NCBI GenBank assembly: GCA_948144175.1 | Contig: CANXME010000213.1 | Coordinates: 310,001-374,000, forward strand | Origin: Closterium sp. NIES-65 | Lineage: Eukaryota; Streptophyta; Zygnematophyceae; Desmidiales; Closteriaceae | Reading direction: 5' to 3' | DNA: 64,000 nucleotides | In this document: positions 1 through 10,480 of the stretch, piece by piece | Position numbering within the stretch: the first letter of the stretch is position 1 | Layout: every line of letters begins with the position of its first letter | Notes under the pieces: model-generated | What the model was told of the DNA's origin: nothing | The model's database searches: none | Seen by the model: only the letters and a program-made list of their open reading frames with translations | Translations under genes and position numbers: made by a program

Positions 1-2190
1 CTTCCGCTCTTCCTTGCGTCCCCCCCCGGTAGACCCCCTCCCCCCTCAGGGTCCTTCCCCCTCAGGTGTGTCCCAGGTAGACGCAGTCGAGCCTGTCGAG
101 GTAGCTGTTGACTCTAGTGCTGCTAGGGGTGCTGAGCCTGCGGGTGTCGGGTCTGGGGGTGCTGAGCCTGGGGGTGCGGAGCCTGCGGGTGCTGAGCTTG
201 GGGTTGCTGAGTCTAGGGGTGCTGAGACTGCGGGTGCTGAGCGTGGGGTTGCTGAGTCAGGGGGTGCGGAGCCTGAGGGCGCTGAGCTTGCGCATGTGAA
301 GTCTGGAGGTGCTGAGCCTGGCGGTCCTTCGGGTGCTTCGTCCCGTCGGGAGCCACACTCTCCACAGCAGCTGCGTAAGTGGTTTTCTCGGCGTTGGAGC
401 CGTGCTGCTAGAGCTGGTGGTGCTACGAGCGCTGGAGGTCCTACTGCTGCTAAAGCTGCTGGGGGTTCTAGAGCCACAGGTCCCAGAGGTGCTCGTACTG
501 GCAGTATTGGAGCTGCTGGGCCTAGTGGTGCTGCTGGAGCTGGAGCTGCAGGCAGTGCGGGAGCTGGCAGTGCTGTTGGAGCCGGTGCTCCTGTGGGTGC
601 TGGAGTTGGCGCTACTGGAGCAGCTGGAGGTGATGCTGGAGCTGGTGGTGCTGCTGGAGTTGGAGCTCCCGCCTGGGGTGCTGGTGCTGTCCCTGCTGGT
701 TCTGGAGGCGCTGCGCGGCCGCGGTCGTACTACAATCCGCTCCTTCAGCAAGTTCTTGGTCTTCCGCATTCTATTGGTCCTGCTCCTTCCTTAGAGTGTC
801 CACTGCCTGTCCATTTGCACTCAAAGTTGCAGCCCGCCTCCCCACTGCGTGCTCCTTCTCCTTACACTGGTCCGACTGGAGGTCTTGCTGAGCGTCGTGA
901 GCTTGCGTCTCGTCCTGTGTCGCCTGTTCGTGCTGCTAGCACTAGTCGTCGTGGTTCGCGCCAGCGTCCTCCTCCTGTCCCTGGCACGCACCGGATGGCT
1001 CTGTGCCCTTCCACTGATCCGCAGTGTGTCCCTCTGCCGTCTCCTCCTGCGTCCTCACTTCCTGCCCTTTCTGACTTGGAGTCTGACTCCCTTCGTGCAG
1101 CTAGTCCTACTATCACGCGTCTCCTGGCCACTGTTGTAACTGACCCTTCCTTTGAGTCCACTGCTGCTTACTGTCGTCTAGATTACGCCACGAGTCTGGT
1201 TGCTAAGTCTGAGTCTGTCTGTCCTCCGTCCGTCGCGGGTGAGTGTGCTCTTGGCACGGACGTCCTTGAGGACAGGCACAAGGAGTTTGAGTGCTTTGCA
1301 GCTGCTGTACCTCATCTCGTGTCCACACTGATTGCACCAGAGGGAGACCCGGATGCACCAGACATCCCGACCCCGCGCTCTTACGCAGAGGCGATAAAGG
1401 GTCCCTACTCCTCTAAACGAAAATCAGCCATGGAGGCAGAGATGGCATCCTGGAAGTCCACAGGCACTTATGTTGATGAGGTTTCCCCTCCTGGGGCTAA
1501 CATTTTCAGTGGCATGTGGATTTTCAGGGTGAAGCGGCCGCCGGGTTCTCCGCCTGTCTTCAAGGCTCGTTACGTTGCTCGAGGCTTCACTCCGCGACGG
1601 GGAGTTGAATTCTTCCAGACCTTCTCCCCGACCCCGAAGATGACCACTCTTCGAGTTCTACTGCACGTCGCTGCTCAGCGTGACTACGAGCTTCACTCTC
1701 TTGACTTCAGCACTGCTTTCCTACAGGGCAGCCTGCACGAGGAGATCTGGTTGCGCTGCCCACCTGGCTTCACTGAGTCGTTTCCTCCTAGTACCCAGTG
1801 GAGCCTCCGGCGGCCAGTCTACGGTCTCCGCCAGGTGCCCCGCGAGTGGCACGATAGACTGAGGACTACGCTTGCGGCCCTTGTGTTTGCTCCTTCGACT
1901 GCTGACCCGACACTGTTTCTGCGCATCGACACTACTCTGCCGCCTGTCTACATCCTCGTAAACGTCGACGACTTGATTTTTGCTACTGCTCACACTGCTG
2001 GACTGGCCCACCTGAACTCGGAGCTGCAGAAGAGACACACGTGCACAGACCTGGGTGAGCTGCGCAGCTATCTTGGCTTGCAGATCACCCTGGACAGAGC
2101 ACGGCGCACCATTACCTTGACATGGTGCAGCGGGTCCTTCAGCGCTTCCTCTTCACGTACTCCTCGCCTCAGGCCACTCCTCTGTCTCCT
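1..2190 (+). mobile_element. E1: truncated short-LTR copia element
   Basis: Plus-strand copia fragment that enters the window just downstream of the integrase C-terminal region and stops abruptly inside RT. No LTR is seen at either end: the left end is cut by the window, and the right end is a head-to-head junction with E2 near 2190, after the RT segment SSPQATPLS. RNase H, PPT and 3' LTR are missing. The low-complexity linker and the RT match the other short-LTR copies, so the family assignment is firm; how the junction formed is inference. Confidence 0.9.
14..2190 (+). pseudogene. pol: E1 pol fragment: integrase-RT linker plus reverse transcriptase
   Basis: One open frame of about 725 codons before the junction. 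Residues 1-250 are the linker: imperfect Gly-Ala-Glu-Pro repeats, then a copy of the box SPQQLRKWFSRRW near residue 120, then Ala/Gly-rich sequence. RT starts near residue 457 (YAEAIKGPYSS, then MEAEMASWKS) and shows RYVARGFT, FSPTPKMTTLR and LHSLDFSTAFLQGSLHEEIW. The catalytic motif usually written YVDD reads NVDD at about residue 650, which replaces the conserved Tyr. The protein runs into unrelated reverse-complement sequence after about residue 725. RT would copy element RNA into cDNA, but without RNase H and with this active site the copy is dead. Confidence 0.88.
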
Positions 2191-3122
2191 CTGCGTGACC
2201 TTTGAGGACCACTCGACGTCGCCCTCCAAGCACTAGCCCCATGCCCGACGTACTGCACACGTAGCGCAACACCCTTTTCGCTGCAGCCATGTGCTCTGGT
2301 CGGTGTGTCCCAGGAGCAACATAGGAGTGGCCTGAGGCGAGTAGACAGAGGAGTTGCCTGAGGAGAGGAATACGTGAAGCCAAAGCGCTGAAGGACCTGC
2401 TGCACCATGTGTGACTGAGTCAGGGTAATGGTGCGCTGTGCTCTGTCCCAGGTGATCTGCAAGCCAAGGTAGCTGCGCAGTTCACCCAGGTCTGTGCACG
2501 TGTGTCTCTTCTGCAGCTCGGACTTCACGTGGGCGAGTCCAGCAGTGTCAGCTGTGGCAAAGACCAAGTCGTCGACGTACACGAGGATGTAGAACGGCGG
2601 CAAAGAGGTGTCGGTGCGCAGAAACAGCGACGGGTCGGCTGTAGAAGGAGCGAACCCAAGAGCCGCAAGTGTGGTCCTCAGTGTGTCGTGCCACTCACGG
2701 GGCGCCGGGCGGAGACCGTAGACTGGCCGCCTGAGGCTCTACTGGGTACCAGGAGCAAACGACCCAGTGAAGCCAGGTGGGCGGCGCAGCCAGATCTCCT
2801 CGTGCAGGCTGCCCTGCAGGAAAGCTGAGCTGAAGTCAAGAGAGTGAAGCTCGTAGTCGCGCTGAGCGGCTATGTGCAGCAGCACCCGAAGAGTGGTCAT
2901 CTTCGGGGTGGGAGAGAAGGTCTGAAAGTAGTCAACTCCCTGCCGCTGACTGAAGCCTCGAGCCACGTAACGTGCCTTGAAGACAGGCGGAGAACCCGGC
3001 GGCCGCTTCACCCTGAAAATCCACATGCCACTGACAATGTTCGCCCCAGGTGGGGGAACCTCGTCGACGTAGGTGCCAGTGGACTTCCAGGAAGCCATCT
3101 CTGCGTCCATGGCTGACTGCCA
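2190..3122 (-). pseudogene. pol: E2 reverse transcriptase and RNase H remnant
   Basis: Minus strand. RT is well preserved from MDAEMASWKS (about 3110) through FSPTPKMTTLR and LDFSSAFLQGSLHEEIW. A break in the Gln/Pro region around 2700 splits it into two open pieces. The second piece carries YVDDLVFAT intact. After SSPQATPLSTR a deletion with the local repeat CTCAGGCMACTCCT joins RT to a short RNase H piece (YVAPGTHRPEHMAAAKRVLRY), which ends near GHA at the inverted junction with E1. All three RNase H catalytic acidic segments are lost except the first, partially. Confidence 0.85.
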
Positions 3123-4560
3123 CTATGAGGAGTAGGGACCCTCGATCGCCTCAACGTACGATCGAGGAGTCGGGATGTCTGGTGCATCCGGGTCTCCCTC
3201 AGGGGCAATCAGTGTGGACACGAGATGAGGCAAAGCAGCAGCAATACACTGGAACTCCTCTTGTCTGTCCTCAAGGACGTCCGTGCTAAGAGCACACTCA
3301 CCCCCGACGGACGGAGGATAGACAGACTCAGACTCAGCAACAAAACTAGCGGCGTAGTCTAGACGACAGCGAGCAGCAAAGTCGACAAGCTCAGCCACTA
3401 AAGCAGACGCAGCAGTGGACTTAAAGGAAGGGTCAGTGACAACAGTGGCCAGGAGACGCGTGACAGTAGGTCTGGCAGCACGAAGAGAGTCAGAAGCCGG
3501 GTCAGGGAGAACAAGAAGAGAGGAATCTGGAGGAGACGGCAACGGGACACACAGAGGAGCAGTGGAAGGACGCAGTGCCATCTGGTGTATGCCTGGGACC
3601 GCAGGAGGATGCGGAGCACGACGACTAGCGCGAGCAGCACGAACAGGCGACACAGGACAAGACGCAGGCTCATGACACTCAGCAAGACCTCAGTAGGACC
3701 AGTGTAGGGAGAAGGAGCAGGTAGAGGGGAGGCGGGCTGTAACTGTGACTGCGACTGGACTGGCTGTGGACACTCTAAGGGAGGAGCAGGACCAGTAGAA
3801 GGTGGGAGACCAAGAACCTGCTCAAGGAGCGGAACGAAGTACGGCCGCGGGCGCGCAGCGCCTCCAGAACCAGCAGGGACAGCACCAGTACCCCCAGCGG
3901 CAGCACCAGCGCCAGCGGCACCTCCAGCTCCAACAGCGCCAACTCCAGCACCCTCAGACGCACCACCGCCAGCAGAACCACCAGCGCCAACACCCCCAGC
4001 AGCTCCAGCTCCAGCAGCTCCAGCAGCACCAAATCCAGCATGACCGGTAGCTCCAGTACCGCCAACAGCTCCTGTAGGACCAGCTCCAGCAGCCCCAGCA
4101 GCACCCCCAGGCCCAGCAGCTCCAGCACCACTAGTACGAGCACCTCTGGAACCAGCAGCAACAGTAGTTCCTCCAGCTCTAGCAGCACGGCTCTAGCGCC
4201 GGGCAAACCACTCGCGCAGCTCCTGCGGAGAGAGTGGCTCCCGCCTCAACGAAGCACCGCCGGCGGCCACACGAGCAGACCCAGCGCCCCCACGCTCCGC
4301 ACCCCCCAGGCTTCGCACCCCCAGGCTTCGCACCTCCAGACGCAGCACCCCCAGGCTCAGCACCCCCAGTCTCAGCACCCCCAAGCTCAGCACCCCCAGA
4401 CTCAGCACCCGCAGGCTCAGCACCTCCAGACCCGGCACCCGCAGGCTCAACACCTCTAGCAGCACCAGAGTCAACAGCTACCTCGACAGGCTCGACGGCG
4501 TCTACCTGGGACACACCTACCGGGGCAGGACCCTGAGGGGGGAGGGGGTCTACCGGGGGA
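3123..4560 (-). pseudogene. pol: E2 integrase-RT linker region
   Basis: Low-complexity polyprotein linker. From the 5' side: PPVDPLPPQGPAP and VSQVDAVEPVEVAVDS, then GAEPGG-type repeats (4440-4290), an LREWFAR box, Gly/Ala-rich sequence, then a Pro/Ser-rich part leading to VAELVDFAARCRLDYAAS and PRSYVEAIEGPYSS. A TAG stop (3123-3125 on the complement) replaces the Gln codon just before the RT core. The upstream junction near 4565 is the integrase deletion point. Confidence 0.75.
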
Positions 4561-4599
4561 GGAACTGGTCAACCCCCCTATCCTGTAGATCAGCTCCAC

Positions 4600-6326
4600 T
4601 CACCAAGTTCGTAGAGAACGAGGGGAGGTAGAGACCTGACAGGGTGCCAGAGGGGGCTGCCGGACACCTTAAGACAGTGGAGAAGCTAGCAAGGACAGGA
4701 CCCCAGAGGGGTCCGCCAGGGAGACCGCAATCGGCCGACTAAGCGGCGTAAGCGTGGTGTGGTCTCGAAAGAAGGAGCGGGAAGCACCCGAGTCAAGGGT
4801 GAAGGTGTGTAAGGCCTGTGCCGACGTGGTACCTGAGAGAGCAGACTCACCAGCACCTGGGGCAGCAGACGCACTAGCACCTAGAGCAGCAGCCTCACCA
4901 GCACCTAGAGCAGCAGCCTCAATGCGGGTCAGGCGGAACACACAGGTAATAGTCACCCTCATCACTAGCAGACATAGCATACATGGCAGGAAGAATAGCA
5001 TCATAATCAAGATCAAAGATAGCAACCCCCGCTCTAGACAGCTCTCCCCAGCGAGGGATCTCAGAGGCCTCAGGGAACTGGTGTTGCCATGCGTCCGTCA
5101 GGCGGCCGAAGCAGCGCTGGGTGGAGTGCGGGCCCCCGCACTGCTCACCAGCGCGGTCGCCGGTGCGGAGAACGTACGTGCAGGGACCCGTACCCCCACC
5201 GCGCTGACGCGCAGCGTACCACTCACGAAGCTGCTGAGGGGACATGGTCTCACGACTGCGCTGCTGCTGCTGGCGCGTACCACCACCGGAGCCACTCCTC
5301 TGCGCAGAGCTGCGACCAGGTCCACTGCTGCTGCCGCCGCCTCCACCACCTCCGCCGCCTCCGCCGCCTCCACCACCTCCGCCGCCTCCGCTCCCTCCGC
5401 CACCGCCGCCGCCTCCTCCGCCTCCACTGCTGCCACCGACACCTCCACCCCCGCCACCACTCCCACCACCACCCCCACCCCCTCCACTGCCTCCACTACC
5501 ACCTCCACCGCCCCCTCCAGCCCCTCCAGCGCCCTTGCCCGTCTTGCCCTTGCCGGTGTGGCGTCTCCCGCTTGGGGCAGACGCAGCGCCGACCGACTCG
5601 AAACCAACGAGGTCGGCCGCAGCAGCAGAGGCAATAGAGGGCAAGAGGGGAGAGGGGGAACACCCCTCAAAGACGGGGGTGCGAGGGTCACCACGAGAGG
5701 CTCCTACAGCAACTATGCTCTTCTCTGCTGCTAGGAGGCTCTTCTCGAGGAGGTCAACGGTGAGAGTGGTGGGGCAAACTGAGAGGAAGTGGTCCCTGAC
5801 TACACGGAGAGAGGCAGGGAGCCGGGTGACTATGTAGTAGAGGGTGATGTACATGGGGGGGGGGGTTCTTGGCGCAGAACTCAGCAGAAAGCGCAGCGTG
5901 GTAGCGAGTGTCACTAGTGCGGAGGTGTGTAATGAGGTCCGCGACTGTGGGGAAGGCAGCAAGGTCAGGGAAGAGGTACGGTAGCATGAGGCGGCTAAGT
6001 GCAGTAGTGGCAGGGGAAGAGTAGTGTGCAATTACAGCGCCGTACAAGGTCTGAGCACTCTTGTACTGGCTAAAGTGTGCACGCTCAGTGGTCGGTAAGT
6101 GGCGACGCACAGCAAGGCGAGCAGTAGTATCGCATGTGGCCCACTGTGAGCGAACACTGCTGTCAGCAGTAGGAGGCGGGGCAGGAGAGGCACCAGAGGT
6201 GAGATTGAACAGAGAGAGTCCGTCTGCCCTATCGCACTGGAGAAACAGCTGGAGGTCATCGACCCAGACCTCAAAGTCAACGGCACGGCCCTCAGCATCA
6301 AAAGTAAGGACAATGGGGGTAGCCAT
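4600..6326 (-). pseudogene. gag-pro: E2 gag and aspartic protease
   Basis: Gag begins at 6326 with MATPIVLTFDAEGRAVDFEV and continues through the capsid-like region (RSQWATCDTTARLAV, SRLMLPYLFPDLAAF). An 11-base C run (complement of about 5855-5865) shifts the frame at AKNPPP/MYITLYY. Downstream come a long Gly-rich tract, the box SPQQLREWYAARQ, and the unusual Cys/His knuckle CTYV...QC...H...C. A 2-bp loss near 4920 shifts the frame again before the protease motif LDSGASRSFF. Gag would build the virus-like particle and the protease would process the polyprotein. Two frameshifts and the missing integrase make it a pseudogene. Confidence 0.85.
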
Positions 6327-6399
6327 GACTATAGTGGCCTAGGAGGGAGTGAGCTCACTAGTCTGAGGAAGGAGGGCCGGGGCGCACCGGTAGGAACAG

Positions 6400-7300
6400 C
6401 AGCGGCTCGACAGTAGGGCGGCTCGGTGGCTCGGCGGCAGGGCGGCTCGGCTGCTGGGCGGCTCGGCGGCTGGGCGGCTCGGCTGCTGGGCGGCTCGGCG
6501 GCTCGGAGGCCCGGCTGCTGGGCGGCTCGGCTGCTGTGCGGCTCGGCTGCTCGGCGGCTCGGCTGCTGGGCGGCTTGGGTGCTCCGAAGGTGGGCGGCTC
6601 GGCTGCTGGGTTGCTCGGCGGCTCGGTCGCTGGGCGGCTGAGCGGCGACAGGGCCACTAGGGGAGGGCGACGGGGCCACAGGTGACGGCTACGGGGCCGC
6701 AGGTGGCGGCGACGGGGCCGCAGGTGGCGGCGGGGCCGCAGGTGGCGGCTGCGTGGCCGTAGGTGGCGGCGACGGGGCCGCAGGGGGCGGCGACGGGGCC
6801 GCAGGTGGCGGCGATGGGGCCGCAGGTGGCGGCGACGGGGCCGCAGCTGACGGCGAAGGGGCCGCAGGTGGCGGCGACGGGGCCGCAGGTGGCGGCGACG
6901 GGGCCGCAGGTGACGGCGACGGGGCCGCAGGTGGCGGCGACGGGGCCGTAGGTGGCGGGGACGGGGTCTCAGAGGGGCCGCAGAGGGGGGGCCGCAAGGG
7001 GCCTAGACGAGGCCACAGAGGGGGCCGCAAGGGGCCTAGACGGGGCCAAAGAGGGGCCGCAAGGGGCCGAAACGGGGCGGCGACGGGGCCGTAAGGGGCC
7101 GGAAAGGGCGCCGCGAGGGGCCGAAAGGGGGCCGCGCGAGGGCCGTAAAGGCGGCGCGAGGGGCCGTAAGGGGCCGTAGGGGCAGCGCGAGGGGCCATAA
7201 GGGGCGGTAAGGGCGGCGCGAGGGGCCGTAGAGGGCGGCACTAGGGGCCGTAAGGGCGGCGTAAGGGGCCGTGAGAGAGGCCACTAAGGGCGGCGCGAAG
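6400..7300 (-). repeat. E2 leader minisatellite array
   Basis: Untranslated leader between PBS and gag. Three blocks are visible: about 6400-6650 with a 15-17-bp unit around GCTGCTGGGCGGCTCGG; 6663-6960 with a 21-bp unit around GGGGCCGCAGGTGGCGGCG, about 14 copies; and 6965-7290 with looser GGGGCCGTAAGGGGC units. Open frames across it (Pro/Ala- or Gly-rich) are by-products of the repeats, not genes. A poly-T run and CTGCCCGGAGCG lie on the PBS side. Confidence 0.85.
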
Positions 7301-7385
7301 GTAGGGAGGGCACACAGAGCGCGAATCGGGCAGGAGTGAAGCACGCTCCGGGCAGGAAAAAAAATCGCGGTGGGCCCTAGGTAGC

Positions 7386-7415
7386 GTTCCCACTAGGGAA
7401 CCTGCTCTGATACCA
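7386..7415 (-). other. E2 inner PBS and PBS-adjacent hairpin
   Basis: On the minus strand TGGTATCAGAGCAG (7415-7402) matches the initiator-Met tRNA 3' end used by plant copia elements. It is followed at once by a perfect 6-bp stem GTTCCC/GGGAAC with a TAGT loop, then GGGCCCACC. Confidence 0.8.
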
Positions 7416-7557
7416 TGTCAGAATCCCAACCACTAGACCATTGGGATAAAAGGGCTTCTTTCAATAGCGGGTCAGTGCGCCCATAACCTCCCAGGCAAAC
7501 GCGCTTGTAACCCCCCGTAGGATCGATCGGGGATCTCACAGTGTGGCTCTACTGACA
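7416..7557 (-). repeat. TRIM LTR embedded in the 5' end of E2
   Basis: A 142-bp segment with termini TGTCAG...CTGACA. It is closely similar to both LTRs of the complete TRIM at 62875-63249. Here it takes the position normally held by the 5' LTR of the short-LTR family, directly against the E2 PBS. It contains the A-box-like TGGTCTAGTGG near its 3' end. Confidence 0.85.
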
Positions 7558-7658
7558 CCCCCCTCACACTGGGAGGCCCAGGACTGAGACCAACATGTGC
7601 ATACACCGGCCAACATGTGCATACACCGGGATTCGAACCCGAGACCGCTCTGATACCA
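7558..7658 (-). repeat. TRIM internal segment in E2
   Basis: Minus-strand order is PBS TGGTATCAGAGCGG, a B-box-like GGTTCGAATCC, a small tandem duplication of CCGGTGTATGCACATGTTGG, then the purine-rich end CCCAGTGTGAGGGGGG. It matches the TRIM internal region but has a 20-bp duplication. Confidence 0.8.
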
Positions 7659-7784
7659 TGTTAACAAACGAGGAATGAATGCATTGAGCAGAATGAGGAG
7701 TACAAGTAGTAAACCCTTAAGTGTTGTACCCCATATGAACTGCCCCACTACAGCCTACACAGACTATAGCATATATGCGTGACA
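7659..7784 (-). repeat. E2 outer 5' LTR (short-LTR family)
   Basis: 126-bp LTR, TGTCACGCAT...TTAACA on the minus strand, with the family core GTGTAGGCTGTAGTGGGG and TACAACACTTAAGGGTT. A PBS follows directly, but it belongs to TRIM-derived sequence. This LTR is therefore separated from the E2 body by about 240 bp of TRIM. Confidence 0.75.
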
Positions 7785-7801
7785 CAAAAATCGTTGCAAG
7801 C

Positions 7802-7932
7802 TGTCAAACTATTATGTTGTGTGTGTTGTGTAGGCTGTAGTGGGGTAGCCCATATGGGGAACAACCCAATTAGGGTTAGTACTTGTACCACATTTCTCTT
7901 CAATGCATATATTCTCGCTTAGTCTTCTGACA
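7802..7932 (+). repeat. E3 5' LTR
   Basis: 131 bp, TGTCAAACTA...TTCTGACA, with the family core GTGTAGGCTGTAGTGGGG and GGGTTAGTACTTGTACC. Its PBS follows immediately. Confidence 0.9.
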
Positions 7933-7982
7933 TGGTTTCAGAGCAGGTCCTGTTCCAGGACCGTTTTGTAGGGCCCACCGTA
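7933..7982 (+). other. E3 PBS, hairpin and GGGCCCACC leader motif
   Basis: PBS TGGTTTCAGAGCA has one change from the iMet complement. It is followed by the stem GGTCCTG/CAGGACC with a TTC loop (7946-7962), then GGGCCCACC. The stem sequence differs from that of E2, E6, E7 and E11 but pairs perfectly. Confidence 0.8.
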
Positions 7983-8029
7983 CAGTTCCCTGCGTAGCGC
8001 GTTACCATGCCCGTAGCGCCCTACCCTAT

Positions 8030-8760
8030 CCGTCGCACTGCCCCACCAGTCGCACTCATCTGCATGCGCGCCACCCTGCTGGCTGCCGCACTGCCTTGCC
8101 CTGCCCTGCGATGCGCTGCCTAGCGCGCGCTCTGCCTTGCCCTGCGTTGCGCCATCCCGCGCACGCCCTGCCCCGCGTTGCACTACCCACGCACGTCCTG
8201 CCCTGCGTCACGCCGCCCTGCCCCTACTGTCCGTCGCGTCGCGCGCCCGTGCTGCCCGTCGCGTCGCTTGCCCCTGCTGCGTGTCGCATCACGCGCCCCT
8301 GCTGCCCATCGCGTCGCGCGCCCCTGCTGCCTGTCGCATCATGCGCCCCTGCTGCCCGTTGCGTTGCGCCACCCGTGCGCCCATGCTGCCTGCCACGTTG
8401 CCCGTCCGCCCTGCCCCTGCCTGTCGTGTCGCCCGTCTGGGCTGCCCCAGCCCGCCTCGTCGCCCGTCCGCCCTGCCCCTTCCTGTCGCGTTGCCCGTGC
8501 GGGCTGCCCCAGCTCGCTGCATCGCCCGTCCGCCCTGCCCCTTCCCGCGCGCTGTCCTGCTAGCCAAGCGCCGCCCTTTCCTGCCTGTGCGCCGCCCTAC
8601 CGGCCGAGAGCCGTCCTGCCCTGCCCGCGCGCCTCCCTGCTGGCCGCCGCGCTGTCCGCCCTGCCTGCGCGCCGCCTTGTCCTGGCCGTGCGCCACCCTG
8701 CCGTGCCTTGCGCGTTTCCCTAGTGCATGCCGCCGCCCTGCTCGTCACGCGCCACCCGGC
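8030..8760 (+). repeat. E3 leader minisatellite
   Basis: Degenerate tandem repeats built on CCCTGCCC and GTCGCGTCGCGCGCCC, about 15-20 bp per unit, filling the leader up to the gag start at 8771. The long Arg/Pro/Ala-rich frames here are repeat artefacts. Confidence 0.8.
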
Positions 8761-8770
8761 CCTACCCGCT

Positions 8771-9204
8771 ATGGCTTCTCTCAGTGTTCTCAATTTTGAT
8801 TCAGAGGGTCGTCCGATCCAGTTCTATACGTGGTCGACGACTTACAGCTGAACATACAGAGCGACAACCTCTGGCCCCGTGTCTCCTTGCGGAAGACCTC
8901 GCTTACTCTGCGTTGGACGGGGGAGGTTGGCGATGCGTCGGTGTTCTGGGTCTGGGGCTCCCATGCCTTTGTCCGCGATACGTCTGCGGACAAGCTCTCC
9001 TTCCGCGCCATTCCCTGCGTCTTCCTTGGCTTTCCCCCTGACGCGCTTGGCTGGCAGTTTTACCACCCCACCTCGCGCCGTGTTCTGCCCTCTCAAGACG
9101 TCACGTTTGACGAGTCGGTTCCCTTTTACCGTCTCTTTCCCTACCGCACTGTCCCTCTCCCCCCCCCCCGCCGCTCTTCCTCCCACCAGGTCCTCCTCCG
9201 GTAG
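8771..9204 (+). pseudogene. E3 gag start fused to integrase C-terminal region
   Basis: The gag start is recognisable (MASLSVLNFDSEGR). After about 20 codons the frame shifts, and VDDLQL of gag joins directly to the integrase C-terminal part (NIQSDNLWPRVSL, then RWTGEVGDASVFWVWG, ADKLSFRAIPCVFLG, YHPTSRRVLPSQDVTFDES). The capsid, knuckle, protease, HHCC and DD35E parts are all deleted. The join occurs where gag LQLF and integrase QLNL resemble each other, which suggests recombination at short similarity. Confidence 0.85.
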
Positions 9205-10480
9205 ACCCCCTTCCCCCTTAGGGTCCTGCTCCCTCAGGTATGTTTGAGGTAGACCCACTCCCCTTAGCTGAGCCTGTCGATGTAGCTGTCGACTCTGGTG
9301 CTGCTGGGAAGGGGGGTGCTGCTAGAGGTGCCGCGTGTGAAGGTGCTGAACCTGAGCGTGCGGAGCCTGGGGGTGCGGAGCTTGGGGCTGCTGAGTCTGA
9401 GGGTGCGGAGCCTGGGGGTGCTGAGTCTGGGGTTGTTGTGTCTGAGGGTGCGGAGCCTGGGGGTGCTAAGCTTGAGTGCAGAGCCTGGGGATGCTGAGCC
9501 TAGGGGTACTGTGTCTGTTGGAGGTCCTCGTGCTGGAGGTACTGGAGCTGCCGGAGCTGGTGGTGGTGCTGCTGCTAGAGGTGCTGGAGGTACTGGAGGT
9601 CATGGAGCTGTTGGAGCTGGTGGTGTTGCACGTACTGGAGCTGGAGACCCTGGAGCTGGAGGTGCTGGCGCTCGGAGTGCAAGAGCTGTCGGTACTGGTG
9701 CTGGAGGCACTATGCAGCCACAACCGGATTCGTTCCACTACTTCGCTAGGTTCTTGGTCTTCCGTCTTCTACTGACCTTACTCCACCTCTACTGTGTCCA
9801 CCGCCTGACCAGTCACAGCCACAGTTACAGCCAGCCTCCCCACTACCTGCACCTTCTCCTTACTATGAGCAGACAGACTCTCTTACGGAGCATCGTGAGC
9901 CTGCGTCTCGCCGTGCCTCGCCTGTTCGCGCTGGTCGCACTGGTCGTCGTGTCCCGCGTCCGCGTCCTCCTTCTGTCCCCGGCACTCACCTGATGACACT
10001 TCGTCCTTCCTTTGTTCCACAGCGTGTTGCCCTGCCGTCTCCTCCTGCGTCCTCTCTTCCTGACGGTGTGAAAGATGCTAAGTGTAGATGGGCTTAGGAG
10101 CCATAGCTTTAGTAGCTTAGTAGTTAAGTTAGAGAGTGCTCAAGGGGAATGTCGAGAGAGTTGCAAAGGAGAAAAGGATGGTTTCAGTATAGGCTCAAGG
10201 GTACAAATATGAAAGAAGAGAAGAAAGGTGCACCACCTAACAAGCAAGATAACTACACTAAGTCTTCATTGCAGGCAGTTATAAAGTGATGTATACAATA
10301 ACATTCTGACAGACGGTTCGGACCCTGAGTCTAACTTAGTTCATGATGCTAGTGCTACTATCACACGTCTTCTAGCCACTGTTGTCACTGACCCTTCGTT
10401 CGATTCCACTGCTACGTCTGCCCTAGTTGCTGAGCTTGTTGACTTTGCTGCCAACTCTCGTCTTGTGTCCATGCTGATTG
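9205..10480 (+). pseudogene. pol: E3 integrase-RT linker, interrupted by a solo LTR
   Basis: GAEPGG-type repeats around 9340-9480, then a Gly/Ala-rich stretch and the Ser/Pro-rich part (DSLTEHREPASRRASPVRAG), with several stops and frame changes. The 245-bp solo LTR at 10067-10311 splits it; sequence resumes after GACGG with DPESNLVHDASATITRLLATVV. Confidence 0.7.
10067..10311 (-). repeat. Solo LTR with exact TSD GACGG
   Basis: 245-bp insertion, minus-strand TGTCAGAATG...CTTTCACA, flanked by GACGG at 10062-10066 and 10312-10316. It has no internal region or PBS, so it is a solo LTR left by LTR-LTR recombination. It shares GGTGGTGCACC and TTGTACCCTTGAGCCTATA with the LTR at 62317-62537, so both come from one family distinct from the short-LTR lineage. 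Confidence 0.88.

Larger units (their letters stand above)
2190..7784 (-). mobile_element. E2: integrase-less short-LTR copia with chimeric 5' end
   Basis: Minus-strand element. Read in its own direction it has a family LTR (7784-7659), a PBS, a TRIM-derived segment (7658-7416), a second PBS, leader hairpin, minisatellite leader, gag, protease, linker and RT, ending at the inverted junction near 2190. The 3' LTR is missing. The whole integrase catalytic region is deleted: the protease-end sequence at about 4565 runs directly into the linker. RNase H is mostly deleted. It is a non-autonomous, broken copy. Confidence 0.85.

Noticed and set aside
4754..5837. Plus-strand frames opposite E2 gag (Thr/Ser/Ala- or Pro-rich)
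   Set aside because: Shadows of the Gly-rich tract in gag on the other strand; the minus frame has all the domain motifs.
8096..8799. Arg/Pro/Ala-rich proteins in three plus frames
   Set aside because: All three frames are open only because of the CCCTGCCC-type leader repeat of E3; the gag start lies just after it.
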